In this document: piece after piece, positions 31,272 to 40,444 of the stretch | How positions within the stretch are numbered: the stretch's first letter is position 1 | Layout: each line of letters opens with the position of its first letter | Assembly: GCA_963791945.1 (NCBI GenBank) | Contig: CAWBUD010000002.1 | Location: forward strand, 62,001 to 126,000 | Length of the DNA stretch: 64,000 bases | Reading direction: 5' to 3' | Source of the DNA: PALSA-1003 sp963791945 | Lineage (GTDB): Bacteria > Pseudomonadota > Gammaproteobacteria > Burkholderiales > Casimicrobiaceae | Program-made: the position numbers and the translations under genes | Notes under the pieces: generated by a model | Told to the model about the DNA's origin: nothing | The model's input: the letters and a program-made list of their open reading frames with translations, nothing else | Database searches by the model: none

Positions 31272-32555
31272 CTACAGTCTTCCCGGTTTTGCCTCTGCGC
31301 GCTCCACCGCGATCAGATGCCGGAGGTCGCCGGTGGCGAGATTGTGGCGGTGGCGCCACATCACCAGGAGCATCGCGGTCGCGACGAACAATCCGAAGAG
31401 CACGATCGCGGCGTTGGTGGACAGGCCCGCATGGACGACGATCCCGTAGAGCGCGAGCATGACCAGCACGCCGATGTTCTCGTTGAAGTTCTGCACCGCG
31501 ATCGAATGCCCGGCGCCCATGAGCACGTGGCCACGATGCTGCAGCAACGCGTTCATCGGCACCACGAAGAATCCGGCGAATCCGCCGATGATGGTCAGGA
31601 GCACGATCGCGGTCTCGAGCTTGTTCACCGTGACCATCGAGATCACGACGAGTCCCATCAGCACGCCCAGCGGCAATACCCTGACCGCGCCCCGCAGCGG
31701 AACGAAGCGGGCCGCCATCGCGGCGCCGAGCGCGATCCCGATCGCGACCACGCCCTGGAGATACGAGGCGCGCGAAAGGTTGTAGCAAAGATGCGTGGCA
31801 GCCCAGTCGATGACGATGAACTGCAGCGTCGCACCCGCGCCCCAGAAAAGCGTCGTCGTGGCGAGCGAAATCTGACCGAGCTTGTCGCGCCACAGCAGCG
31901 CGTTGCAATGCGCGAACTCGCGCATGAGGAAGATCGGGTTCTTGCTCGCGACGCGCCGCTCGACTCCCGTGTCGGGGATGTACCAGTTGATCACCGCGGC
32001 GATCGCGTAACAGGCCATGATCACGGCGATCGCGGCCTCCGGCGGCGTATCGATGCCGGTTTCGATGCGCGGGATGTCGATCGCCAGCAGCGCGCTCGAC
32101 ACCGGCCCGCTGATCAGAACGCCGCCCAGGAGCACGCCGAGGATGATCGAACCGACCGTCGTGCCCTCGATCCAGCCGTTGGCGATGACGAGCTGGCGCG
32201 CGGGAAGAAGCTCGGTGAGGATGCCGTACTTCGCGGGCGAGTAGGCGGCGGCGCCGAGGCCGACCAGCGCATAAGCGATGAGCGGGTGGACGGTGAACAG
32301 CATGAGGCTGCAGCCGACGATCTTGATCGCGTTGGTCATCAGCATCACCCGGCCCTTCGGCATCGCATCGGCGAACGCGCCGACCAGCGGTGCGAGGAGG
32401 ACGTAGGAGATGACGAAGACCTGCTTCAACGACGGCGTCATCCAAGCGGGCGACTCGAGATCGCGCAGCAGCTGGATAGCGGCGACGAGCAGCGCGTTGT
32501 CGGCGAGCGACGAAAAAAACTGCGCCGCCATGATAGTGTAGAACCCGGCTTGCAT
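31272..32555 (-). CDS. lplT: Lysophospholipid transporter (MFS)
   Basis: The 427-residue protein with about 12 membrane helices has the size and start of LplT (MQAGFYTIMAAQFFSSLADN). LplT flips lysophospholipids across the inner membrane for reacylation by the Aas acyltransferase. Internal segments such as PLVGAFADAMPKGRVMLMTN and the NENIGVLVMLALYG region fit the family. No aas gene is adjacent. The frame is open further upstream, but the ATG at 32555 aligns with the family start. It is divergent from alr. Its TAG lies 12 bases beyond a palindromic repeat. Confidence 0.88.
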   Translation of the reverse strand: MQAGFYTIMAAQFFSSLADNALLVAAIQLLRDLESPAWMTPSLKQVFVISYVLLAPLVGAFADAMPKGRVMLMTNAIKIVGCSLMLFTVHPLIAYALVGLGAAAYSPAKYGILTELLPARQLVIANGWIEGTTVGSIILGVLLGGVLISGPVSSALLAIDIPRIETGIDTPPEAAIAVIMACYAIAAVINWYIPDTGVERRVASKNPIFLMREFAHCNALLWRDKLGQISLATTTLFWGAGATLQFIVIDWAATHLCYNLSRASYLQGVVAIGIALGAAMAARFVPLRGAVRVLPLGVLMGLVVISMVTVNKLETAIVLLTIIGGFAGFFVVPMNALLQHRGHVLMGAGHSIAVQNFNENIGVLVMLALYGIVVHAGLSTNAAIVLFGLFVATAMLLVMWRHRHNLATGDLRHLIAVERAEAKPGRL

Positions 32556-32634
32556 TGTCCTCGAACGGTGCGTGCGCTCCGGGACTTCACGGCGGGCCTT
32601 GAGGTTGCCGGGGCGTCGCTCGCGCGTATGGTTG

Positions 32635-32640
32635 TATAAT
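32635..32640 (+). promoter_or_regulatory. -10 box upstream of alr
   Basis: A perfect TATAAT lies 116 bases before the alr start. No good -35 is present at the usual distance, so the promoter may rely on an activator. Confidence 0.5.
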
Positions 32641-32755
32641 AAATGCGGCCGGCGCACGCGGCTCGCGCCTTATACCATGGTTTTGCTGCCCACACCAAAC
32701 CCGAACGGGCCGGGTTCATTTCTCGCCGCGCGTGCAACATTCCCCCGACGTTCTC

Positions 32756-33853
32756 ATGTCCCGCCCGCTCATCGCGCAAGTGAATCTTTCCGCGCTGCGC
32801 GCGAATCTGGCTAAGGCCCGCGAGCGCGCGCCGGGGGCGCAACTGCTCGCCGTCGTGAAGGCCAACGCCTACGGACACGGGCTGAAGCGGGTCCTCCCCG
32901 CGCTGGGCGATGCGGACGGGCTCGCGCTGATCGAGCTCGACGCCGCGATCGGCTTGCGGGAGCGCCACTACGCGCGGCGCATCCTGTTGCTCGAGGGATT
33001 TTTCGAAGCGAGCGAGCTGCCGGAGATCGCCGCCCGTCGCATCGCCGTTGTAGTGCACCATCTGGAACAGGTCAAGATGCTGGAAGCAACGACCGCCCTG
33101 TCGAGGCCGATCGAAGTGTTCGTCAAGATCAACACCGGGATGAATCGGCTCGGCTTTCGCGCAGGTGATGTGCAGGCGATCATCGACCGGTTGTCGCAAG
33201 TACCGAGCGTTGCCGTGATGCGATTGATGACCCATCTCGCGCGAGCCGACGAGGAGGACGGACTGCACGAGCAGCTCGAAGCGTTCGAGGATGCTTGCCG
33301 CGGCCTCCCGTATCCGCGTTCACTCGCGAATTCGGCGGGTACGATCCGCTACCGCGAAGTCGGCGGTGAATACGTGCGCCCCGGCATCATGCTGTACGGC
33401 TCTTCGCCGTTTCCCTACGATACCGCCGAGATGCTGGGCCTGCAGCCGGTGATGACACTCAAGAGCACCCTCGTCGGCGTCCAGGAGCTCAAGCCCAACC
33501 AGAGCGTCGGCTACGGGGGCACGTATACCGCGGCGCGCGCGCACCGGATCGGGGTGGTCGCTTGCGGCTACGCCGACGGTTATCCGCGCCACGCCCCCAA
33601 CGGGACGCCCGTGCTGGTGTGCGGTAAGAAGGCTCGCACGGCGGGTCGCGTCTCCATGGACCTGATGACCGTCGACCTCACCGAGGTGCCGGAGGCGGCG
33701 ATCGGCAGCCCCGTGGTGCTCTGGGGCGAGGGTTTGCCGGTCGACGACGTCGCGTCCGCCGCGAGCACGGTCGGCTATCAACTGTTGTGCGCGGTTTCGA
33801 CGCGCGTGCCGTTTGTGACGACCGAGATCGGCGCGGTCGACATCGAGCTGTAG
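32756..33853 (+). CDS. alr: Alanine racemase
   Basis: The 365-residue PLP enzyme makes D-alanine for peptidoglycan. The cofactor lysine is Lys35 in AVVKANAYGHG, and the second catalytic residue, a tyrosine, lies in SVGYGGTYTA. GRVSMDLMTVDLT is the usual C-terminal substrate-site segment. The ATG at 32756 starts the family sequence (RPLIAQVNLSALRANLAKAR); an ATG at 32732 would add eight residues. Divergent lplT and following hldD fit an envelope-synthesis neighbourhood. Confidence 0.94.
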   Translation: MSRPLIAQVNLSALRANLAKARERAPGAQLLAVVKANAYGHGLKRVLPALGDADGLALIELDAAIGLRERHYARRILLLEGFFEASELPEIAARRIAVVVHHLEQVKMLEATTALSRPIEVFVKINTGMNRLGFRAGDVQAIIDRLSQVPSVAVMRLMTHLARADEEDGLHEQLEAFEDACRGLPYPRSLANSAGTIRYREVGGEYVRPGIMLYGSSPFPYDTAEMLGLQPVMTLKSTLVGVQELKPNQSVGYGGTYTAARAHRIGVVACGYADGYPRHAPNGTPVLVCGKKARTAGRVSMDLMTVDLTEVPEAAIGSPVVLWGEGLPVDDVASAASTVGYQLLCAVSTRVPFVTTEIGAVDIEL

Positions 33854-33858
33854 AGAAT

Positions 33859-34866
33859 ATGTACACGGTAGTCACCGGTGCCGCGGGATTCGTCGGCTCG
33901 AATCTGGTCAAGGCCCTGAACGCCCGCGGCGAAAAGGAGATTCTGGCCGTCGACGACCTGACCGAGGGCGACAAGTTTCGCAACCTCGCCGATTGCGAGA
34001 TCGCCGATTACCTCGACAAGGACGAATTCGCAATGCGTCTAGCCGACGGCGACTTCGACGATGACATCGCCGTCGTGCTGCACCAGGGCGCGACTACCGA
34101 CACGCTCGCCACCGACGGGCAGGCGATGCTCGCAAACAACTACCGCTATTCGTTGCGGTTGCTCGAGCACTGCCAGGACAACGACGTTCCATTCCTGTAC
34201 GCGTCGTCGGCTGCCGTGTACGGAGCGGGGCCAGCGTTCCGCGAGGAACGCGCCTGCGAAGCGCCGCTCAATGTCTACGGCTATTCGAAGTTCCTGTTCG
34301 ACCAGTACGTGCGGCGGCTTCTGCGCGAACGAACGTCGCAGGTCGCCGGATTCCGGTACTTCAACGTGTACGGTCCGCGCGAAGCTCACAAGGGCCGCAT
34401 GGCTTCGGTGGTCTGGCATTTCTTCAATCAGTACCGCGCCGGAGGGACCGTCCGGCTGTTCGAGGGCTCGGGCGGGTACGCCGCGGGCGAGCAGCGGCGG
34501 GATTTCGTCAGCGTCGAGGACGTGGTCAAGGTGCATCTGGATTTTCTCGACCATCCGGAGCGTTCGGGCATCTGGAATCTCGGCACCGGCAAGGCGTCGA
34601 CTTTCAACGCGGTGGCCGCTGCGACGATCAACGCCTGCCGCGCCGCGGACGGACAGCCCGAGATGCCCTTCGCCGAGCTCCACCGCACCGGGGCGGTCGA
34701 ATACATTCCCTTCCCGCCCGATCTCGCGGGGAAATACCAGAGCTTCACCCAGGCCGATGTGACACGGCTGCGTGCGTCGGGATACGACGCTCCGATGCTC
34801 GACGTCGAAGAGGGCGTCGCGCGCTGCGTGCGCACCTTGCTTGCCGGCGCTCGAGCCACCGCTTAA
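33859..34866 (+). CDS. hldD: ADP-L-glycero-D-manno-heptose 6-epimerase
   Basis: The 335-residue SDR-type epimerase makes the heptose precursor of the lipopolysaccharide core. The NADP-binding start is VVTGAAGFVGSNLVKAL. KFRNLADCEIADYLDKDEF is specific to HldD, and the active site is YGYSKFLFDQYV with Tyr and Lys. GPREAHKGRMASVVWHFFNQ is also family-specific. The ATG at 33859 lies 5 bases after alr. Its presence shows a heptose-containing outer-membrane LPS. Confidence 0.95.
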   Translation: MYTVVTGAAGFVGSNLVKALNARGEKEILAVDDLTEGDKFRNLADCEIADYLDKDEFAMRLADGDFDDDIAVVLHQGATTDTLATDGQAMLANNYRYSLRLLEHCQDNDVPFLYASSAAVYGAGPAFREERACEAPLNVYGYSKFLFDQYVRRLLRERTSQVAGFRYFNVYGPREAHKGRMASVVWHFFNQYRAGGTVRLFEGSGGYAAGEQRRDFVSVEDVVKVHLDFLDHPERSGIWNLGTGKASTFNAVAAATINACRAADGQPEMPFAELHRTGAVEYIPFPPDLAGKYQSFTQADVTRLRASGYDAPMLDVEEGVARCVRTLLAGARATA

Positions 34867-34938
34867 CATCGCCCGCACGATCGCTGACGCTGCTCGCGCT
34901 AAGCGGATGGCGACGCTCATCACTCCAGGGGAGACGAC

Positions 34939-35667
34939 ATGAAACGATTCCTGCTGCTGATCGCGATGCTGCTGTTCTCGGCATTGGCGCTCGCGGCCGT
35001 GAACATCAATACGGCCACCAAGGAGGAGCTCGATGCGCTGCCGGGCATCGGTCCCGTGAAAGCTCAGGCCATCATCGACTATCGCACCAAGAACGGGCCG
35101 TTCAGGAGCACCGAAGACATCATGAAGGTTCCCGGCATCAAGGAGGGCACCTTCGGCCCGCTCAAGGACAAGATCTCGGTGAGCGGTGCGTCGACGCCGG
35201 TGGCTGCACCGGCCGCGAAGGAATCGAAGGCGCCGCCTCCACCCAGGAGCGCCGAAACCAGGGCTCCCGCCGCCGCCGCGCCGGTACCTGCCTCGCCGCC
35301 GCCGAAAGCCGAGGCGAAGAAGGAAGACCAGGCGACGAAGGCGGAAGCGAAGAAGAACGAGAAGGCGATGAAGGCCGAAGAAAAGAAAGAGGCCAAGGCA
35401 AAGGAGGAGAAGGCTGCGCCGAAGGCGGAAAAGGCCATGGCCAAGGAGGACAAGGCGAAGACGGCGGCCGATGACAAGAAGGCGAAGGCCGAGGAAAAGG
35501 CGGCGAAGAAGAAGGCCGCGGACGAAGAGAAGGCCGTCAAGAAGAAGGCGAAGGAAGACGCGGCCGCGGCGAAGAAAGCGGCGAAGGAGGAGAAGGCAAA
35601 GGAGAAAGCTGCGAAAGCCTCCGACAAGGATAAGGCTAAGTCGACCGACGAGAAGGCGAAGAAATAG
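34939..35667 (+). CDS. ComEA-like helix-hairpin-helix protein with Lys/Ala-rich tail
   Basis: Residues 1-20 are a signal peptide. A ComEA-type double helix-hairpin-helix follows at about 21-80 (VNINTATKEELDALPGIGPV, YRTKNGPFRSTEDIMKVPGI). The remaining 160 residues are almost only Ala, Lys and Glu with no cysteine. ComEA proteins bind incoming DNA in the periplasm during natural transformation; the first 80 residues would be enough for that. The tail could be a long solvent-exposed helix that adds charge-based DNA or membrane contact. Tails of this kind are less common than the domain itself. It sits between hldD and cysM as in related genomes. Confidence 0.85.
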   Translation: MKRFLLLIAMLLFSALALAAVNINTATKEELDALPGIGPVKAQAIIDYRTKNGPFRSTEDIMKVPGIKEGTFGPLKDKISVSGASTPVAAPAAKESKAPPPPRSAETRAPAAAAPVPASPPPKAEAKKEDQATKAEAKKNEKAMKAEEKKEAKAKEEKAAPKAEKAMAKEDKAKTAADDKKAKAEEKAAKKKAADEEKAVKKKAKEDAAAAKKAAKEEKAKEKAAKASDKDKAKSTDEKAKK

Positions 35668-35692
35668 CGGAGACCGGGCTATCGCACACACG

Positions 35693-35718
35693 AACCCCGC
35701 CCGCGTGGCGGGGTTTTT
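35693..35718 (+). terminator. Intrinsic terminator after the comEA-like gene
   Basis: AACCCCGCC and GGCGGGGTT pair around CGCGT and are followed by Ts up to 35718. Confidence 0.92.
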
Positions 35719-35760
35719 GTCGGCGGTACAATAGTCGGACCGCGTTGCGCGACCCTCACC

Positions 35761-36648
35761 ATGTATCGAACCATCGAAGACACCGTCGGCGACACGCCGC
35801 TCGTACGGTTGCAACGGCTGCCCGGCGAGACTTCCAACGTGCTGCTCGCCAAGCTCGAGGGCAACAACCCGGCCGGATCGGTCAAGGATCGTCCCGCGCT
35901 GTCGATGGTGGTCGAGGCGGAGAAGCGCGGAACCATCAAGCCGGGCGACACACTGATCGAGGCGACGTCCGGGAATACCGGCATCGCGCTGGCCATGGCG
36001 GCGGCGATGCGCGGCTACAAGATGGTGCTCGTGATGCCCGAGCACCTTTCGCTCGAGCGCAGGCAGACGATGCGCGCCTTCGGCGCCGAGATCGTGCTCA
36101 CGCCCAAGGCCGGCGGAATGGAGACGGCGCGCGACGTCGCAGAGCGCATGCGCGACGAAGGCAAGGGCATCATCCTGGATCAGTTCGCGAACCCGGATAA
36201 TCCCCTCGCTCACTACAAGGGCACCGGTCCCGAGATCTGGCGCGACACCGAGGGGCGCATCACCCATTTCGTCTCCAGCATGGGGACGACCGGCACGATC
36301 ATGGGCGCAGGGAAGTTCCTGAAGGAGAAGAGCCAGGCGATCCAGATCATCGGCTGCCAGCCCGAGGAAGGATCGCAGATTCCCGGGATCCGCAAGTGGC
36401 CGGAGGCGTATCTGCCGAAGATCTACGACCCGAAGCGCGTCGATCGCCTGATCTACGTGTCGCAGGCCGACGCCGAGGACATGGCACGCAAGCTCGCGAG
36501 CGAGGAAGGCATGTTCGTCGGCATCTCCTCCGGCGGCGCCTGCGCGGTGGCGCTCCGCGTGGCGCGCGAAGTCGAGAACGCAACCATCGTCTTCATCGTC
36601 TGCGATCGCGGCGATCGCTATCTTTCGACGGGCGTCTTCCCCGGCTGA
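35761..36648 (+). CDS. cysM: Cysteine synthase B
   Basis: The 295-residue PLP enzyme makes cysteine from O-acetylserine and sulfide or thiosulfate. The cofactor lysine is Lys42 in NPAGSVKDRPA. The substrate loop EATSGNTGIALAMAAAMRGY and the phosphate-binding SSMGTTGTIMGAG are present. The short length and the IGCQPEEGSQIPGIRKWP segment favour CysM over CysK. A TACAAT at 35727-35732, just after the terminator, could be its -10 box. Confidence 0.93.
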   Translation: MYRTIEDTVGDTPLVRLQRLPGETSNVLLAKLEGNNPAGSVKDRPALSMVVEAEKRGTIKPGDTLIEATSGNTGIALAMAAAMRGYKMVLVMPEHLSLERRQTMRAFGAEIVLTPKAGGMETARDVAERMRDEGKGIILDQFANPDNPLAHYKGTGPEIWRDTEGRITHFVSSMGTTGTIMGAGKFLKEKSQAIQIIGCQPEEGSQIPGIRKWPEAYLPKIYDPKRVDRLIYVSQADAEDMARKLASEEGMFVGISSGGACAVALRVAREVENATIVFIVCDRGDRYLSTGVFPG

Positions 36649-36674
36649 ATGGACGTCCGCGCGTCCTGCGATTC

Positions 36675-37466
36675 ATGAGCCCGACGCTCGTCTTCGACAT
36701 CGAGACGATTCCCGATGTCGGGGGCCTGCGGCGCGTGCACGCGCTGCCCGCGGACCTGACCGACGCGGACGTGCTCGACTGGGCGCTGCAGCAGCGCCGG
36801 GCGGCGACCGGCAACGAATTCGTCCCGCCGTACCTGCAACGCGTCGTCGCGATCGCCTGCGTGCTGCGCGAGGGCGAGATTCTGAGGATCGCCTCGGTCG
36901 GCACGGCGGACGATCCGGAAGGCGAGCTGATCCGCCGGTTCTTCGATCTCATCGACCGTCATACGCCGCAGCTCGTGTCCTGGAACGGCGGCGGATTCGA
37001 TCTGCCCGTGCTTTGCCATCGGGCGATGATGCACAGCCTGACCGCGGTCAAGTTCTGGGACTGGGGCGACGAGGACCGCGAGTTCAAGTTCAACAGCTAC
37101 CTCGGCCGATACCACACCCGGCACCTCGATCTCATGGACGTGCTGTCGCTGTATCAGCCCCGCAATTACGCCGGGCTCGACGCGATGGCGCGGCTCGCCG
37201 GTTTGCCCGGCAAGATCGGTCTGGCGGGCTCCGAAGTGCAGGCAGCTTTCGCCGCCGGCCGGATCGAGGACATCCGGCGCTACTGCGAAACCGACGTGCT
37301 CAACACATATCTTCTCTACCTGCGCTTCCAGCTCCTGCGCGGCAAGCTGGCGACGGGCGAGCACGCGGGCGAAATCGCGCTCGTGCGCGAGAAGCTTACG
37401 GCCTCGAAGGAGCCGCATTGGCGGGAGTTCCTGGAAGCGTGGGACAACAACCGGGGCCCGGGCTGA
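36675..37466 (+). CDS. PolB-like 3'-5' exonuclease
   Basis: The 263-residue protein matches the predicted 3'-5' exonuclease family related to the proofreading domain of DNA polymerase B. Exo I is LVFDIETIPD, exo II is VSWNGGGFDLPVL, and exo III-like acidic residues occur in RRYCETDVLNTYLL. HTRHLDLMDVLSLYQPRNYA is typical of the group. It follows cysM by 26 bases. The longer open frame starting inside cysM is not used. Its cellular role is unknown. Confidence 0.88.
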   Translation: MSPTLVFDIETIPDVGGLRRVHALPADLTDADVLDWALQQRRAATGNEFVPPYLQRVVAIACVLREGEILRIASVGTADDPEGELIRRFFDLIDRHTPQLVSWNGGGFDLPVLCHRAMMHSLTAVKFWDWGDEDREFKFNSYLGRYHTRHLDLMDVLSLYQPRNYAGLDAMARLAGLPGKIGLAGSEVQAAFAAGRIEDIRRYCETDVLNTYLLYLRFQLLRGKLATGEHAGEIALVREKLTASKEPHWREFLEAWDNNRGPG

Positions 37467-37471
37467 GCACC

Positions 37472-37561
37472 GTAGCCCGGGGTGAGCACGAGCGAATCCC
37501 GGGGAGCAACGTCGATCGTCCTAATCCCGGGTATCGCGCTTACGCGCTCAACCCGGGCTAC
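37472..37561. repeat. GTAGCCCGGG palindromic repeat, copy 3
   Basis: It starts GTAGCCCGGGGTGAGCACGA and ends gctcaacccgggctac, between convergent genes. Confidence 0.85.
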
Positions 37562-37585
37562 ACGTCTACGCGGATGGGTCGCGCG

Positions 37586-38749
37586 TCACGCGCGGATGAT
37601 CGGCAGCGTCGCGAACCGGCCGCCGAGCGGCGCGGTGGATGAGACGCCCCACCAGCGCTCGAGGACCGTCGCGTACACGCTGCGGAAGTCGATGGCGTGG
37701 GCCGGATTGCCGTCGCCGGAGAGTCGATCGAGGGCGGGCTGTTCGCCATACAGACCGCCCGCGACGCGGCCGCCCAGCGCGAAATGCACGCTGCTGGTGC
37801 CGTGGTCCGTGCCGCTGGACAGATTCTCCTTCGGCCTTCGTCCGAACTCGGCATAGGTGAGGACGAGCGTATCGTTCCAGCGGCCGAGCTCGAGGAGCGC
37901 GCTTCTCAATGCCGTCACGCCTCCGGCAAGCTCGCGGAGCAGGCGCGCCTGCGTAGCGGGTTGACCGCTGTGCGTATCGAATCCGGAAAGCGTCACGCGA
38001 ACGACGGCGACGCCCGCGCGGTTTGCGACGACGTGACAGGCGGTCTTGATGGCGTTGCCGAAAGGTCCTTCGGGAAATTCGATGGAGAACGCGTAGTCGG
38101 CCTTCAGGTGCGAAGCCGCCTGCAGGATGTCGCCTTCCACCTTGAGGATGTGCTGCAGCGCATTGTTCGTCGCTTTGCCCTCGGCGACCGCGAGGCGGGC
38201 CTGACGCAGGAACTGCTCGGTGTTCGCGAGCGCGATCGCGCGCGTTCCGCCGCCTGCGAGAGGGCCCAGGTCGGGCGAACCCACGATGACGCCGTCGGCC
38301 GCGAATTCCTTCGGCGTCGGCGCGGCGCCGAAGGTGCGCGTGAGCCAGCCGTCCTGGAGGTACTCGTCGCTCCTCGATGCGGTGTCCCAGATCTCGATCG
38401 AGCGGAAGTGCGACAGATTGGGCTCCGGATAACCGACGCCCTGCAGCACCGCGAGCTCGCGATTCTTCCACAGGGCTGTGAGCGGCTCGAGCGCGGGATG
38501 CAGACCGACGCGCTCCGAGAGCTGCACGACGCGATCGCGCGCGATCGCGAGTTTCGGGCGCAGCGCGTAGTACGCCGGATCGGCGTAGGGCACGAGCGTG
38601 TTGAGTCCGTCGTTGCCGCCTTTGAGCTCGATCAGCATCAGGAGGTTGCGATATCCGGCGCCCGTCGGCGCGAGCCCGAAAGCGAGTCTCGGCGCCAGCG
38701 CCGCCAGAGGCAGCGCGGCGGCCCGCTTCACGAATGTGCGGCGATCCAC
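37586..38749 (-). CDS. DUF1501 protein with Tat-like signal
   Basis: The 387-residue protein starts MDRRTFVKRAAALPLAAL, a twin-arginine-type export signal, so it is probably folded before export. The DUF1501 domain covers the rest, with LIELKGGNDGLNTLVPYADP near the start, LSHFRSIEIWDTA, and TYAEFGRRPKENLSSGTDHG, sequences related to alkaline phosphatase/sulfatase folds. It lies 13 bases downstream of a DUF1800 gene. The two families are nearly always paired, but their substrate is unknown. Confidence 0.9.
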   Translation of the reverse strand: MDRRTFVKRAAALPLAALAPRLAFGLAPTGAGYRNLLMLIELKGGNDGLNTLVPYADPAYYALRPKLAIARDRVVQLSERVGLHPALEPLTALWKNRELAVLQGVGYPEPNLSHFRSIEIWDTASRSDEYLQDGWLTRTFGAAPTPKEFAADGVIVGSPDLGPLAGGGTRAIALANTEQFLRQARLAVAEGKATNNALQHILKVEGDILQAASHLKADYAFSIEFPEGPFGNAIKTACHVVANRAGVAVVRVTLSGFDTHSGQPATQARLLRELAGGVTALRSALLELGRWNDTLVLTYAEFGRRPKENLSSGTDHGTSSVHFALGGRVAGGLYGEQPALDRLSGDGNPAHAIDFRSVYATVLERWWGVSSTAPLGGRFATLPIIRA

Positions 38750-38762
38750 GAAGTTCCTCGCT

Positions 38763-40295
38763 TCACTTCAGCTGGTAGGCGGCATCGAGAACGATCTGCC
38801 GGACGATCTCCAGCGGCTCCGCCGTCGCCTGAGCTTCAGTCTGCGGCGCGTAGGCGAGCAGCAGGCGGCTCGCGCTCGCCGGGCGCGAATCGGGTTGCGC
38901 TCCGAGCGAATCGAACCACGCGTCGCTGTCGAAGTGGACGCTTCGGAGCCCCCGGTCCATCGCCCGCATGAAGCGAATCCTGCGCGCGAGATCCGAACTC
39001 GCATCGGGCGGTGCCGCAGGGGGCGCCAGCGCGTCGGTCATCGTCTCCGCCGAGTCCGGCATCTCCGGCGACATCGGCGCATTCGCCCCGGCCGCGTCGT
39101 CGGCGCGAAACAGCCGGTCGAGGAACGCCTTGCGCGCGAGCAACGTGCTGGTGTTGATCCATGCATCGCCGCCGGGCCAGCCCTTGACGTTCGGCGGACC
39201 GAAGAGGTTCTGCCCCATCCCGGCAGCGGCGACGGCGAACGGCACCGTCTCGCCAGGATGCATCCCGAACTGGTGGATGGTGCCGACGACCAGATCGACC
39301 GGCGACTTGACCAGGCTGCCGCGGTTCCGAGGGGCATAGAACGCGTCGGAAGTGAGCAACGCCCGGAGCGCGACCTTGATGTCGTAGCGCGAATCGCGGA
39401 AGCGCGCCGCGATCCGCTTCACCTCGCGCTCGTCGGGGTCGGGCGAGACGAACTCGCGCCAGAGCTTCCGCGTAATGAATTCCGCCGTTTCCGGCTTCGC
39501 GAGCAGGATGTCTAGCACGTCGTCGCCGTCCAGATGGCCGGTGCAGCCGAGCACGGTTTTCGAGCCGTAGTCGTGGATGAACGGTCGGAACATGAACCGC
39601 CCCGTCTCGCGATCGAGGCTCCAGCCGGTGAACGCGCGGGCCGCTTCCTTGATGTCCTGCTCGCCGTAGTGACCTTCGCCGAGCGTGAAAAGCTCCATCA
39701 CTTCGCGCGCGAAGTTCTCGTTCGGTGTCCCCCTGCGGTTCTGCGCGTTGTCGAGGTAGATCACCATCGCGGGATCGCGCGCGATGGCGTGCAGGAGATC
39801 GCCGAAATGACCGAGCGCGTTCTCGCGCAGCGTCACGTTCTGCCGGTACATGAGCAGCGCGAGCTTCACCTTCTGCTGCGCCGATACGAAATGGTTGTGC
39901 CAGAAGAGCGTCATCTTCTCGGTCAGCGGCGAGGGCGTATCGAGCATCTCGCCGATCCACCAGCCGCGAAGCTCCAGCCCGTCGCGCACCTGTTCCTGCT
40001 GGAACCGCTTCCTTTCCTCCGGTGAGGCGTCCTGGCCTCGCGGGTAGCGCAACGGTCCCGTGTCGCGCGTCCACGCCGGAGGCGGCGTCACGGCCGTCGT
40101 GCGCGCTTCGGCAAGCAGCGTGCTCGCAGCTTGCTCGCGGGTCATGTCCGCGAAGCGGCGGATCTCCTCGTCGGTGGCGCCGAAGCCCGTGCGATTCAGC
40201 AGGTGCCGCGCGTCGTCATAGGAAAGCGCGGCCGCGCCTGCGGGGCTCGCTGCGAAGGCGAGGGCAAACAGAAAGGCGGCGATGAGAAGGCGCAT
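38763..40295 (-). CDS. DUF1800 protein, secreted
   Basis: The 510-residue protein has a signal peptide (about 1-22) and the DUF1800 domain. LSYDDARHLLNRTGFGATDE, MTLFWHNHFVSAQQKVKLAL, NENFAREVMELFTLGEGHYG and the LFGPPNVKGWPGGDAWINTS segment are all typical. These secreted proteins accompany DUF1501 partners in many Gram-negatives and have no defined biochemical role. It is the first gene of the pair. Confidence 0.9.
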   Translation of the reverse strand: MRLLIAAFLFALAFAASPAGAAALSYDDARHLLNRTGFGATDEEIRRFADMTREQAASTLLAEARTTAVTPPPAWTRDTGPLRYPRGQDASPEERKRFQQEQVRDGLELRGWWIGEMLDTPSPLTEKMTLFWHNHFVSAQQKVKLALLMYRQNVTLRENALGHFGDLLHAIARDPAMVIYLDNAQNRRGTPNENFAREVMELFTLGEGHYGEQDIKEAARAFTGWSLDRETGRFMFRPFIHDYGSKTVLGCTGHLDGDDVLDILLAKPETAEFITRKLWREFVSPDPDEREVKRIAARFRDSRYDIKVALRALLTSDAFYAPRNRGSLVKSPVDLVVGTIHQFGMHPGETVPFAVAAAGMGQNLFGPPNVKGWPGGDAWINTSTLLARKAFLDRLFRADDAAGANAPMSPEMPDSAETMTDALAPPAAPPDASSDLARRIRFMRAMDRGLRSVHFDSDAWFDSLGAQPDSRPASASRLLLAYAPQTEAQATAEPLEIVRQIVLDAAYQLK

Positions 40296-40390
40296 GCGTG
40301 GCGAGGGGTTGCTACGCTACAACGCGGGAGTCTAGCCCGATGTTGACCGGCCGGCCGTTTCAAGTTGTTACGGGGCGTTGCCTACGCGTC

Positions 40391-40444
40391 GTAGCCCGGG
40401 GTGAGCGGCAGCGAAACCCGGGGGAAACCGGGCGAGCGTTGCTA
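40391..40444. repeat. GTAGCCCGGG palindromic repeat, copy 4 (shortened)
   Basis: Only the left arm is complete (GTAGCCCGGGGTGAGCGGCA). The right end is short, and its CTA is the stop codon of the phzF-like gene on the minus strand. Confidence 0.7.

Noticed and set aside
31317..32639. 440-residue plus-strand frame opposite lplT
   Set aside because: It has the Arg/Asp/His-rich composition of a shadow frame in GC-rich DNA, while the minus strand encodes a coherent membrane transporter.
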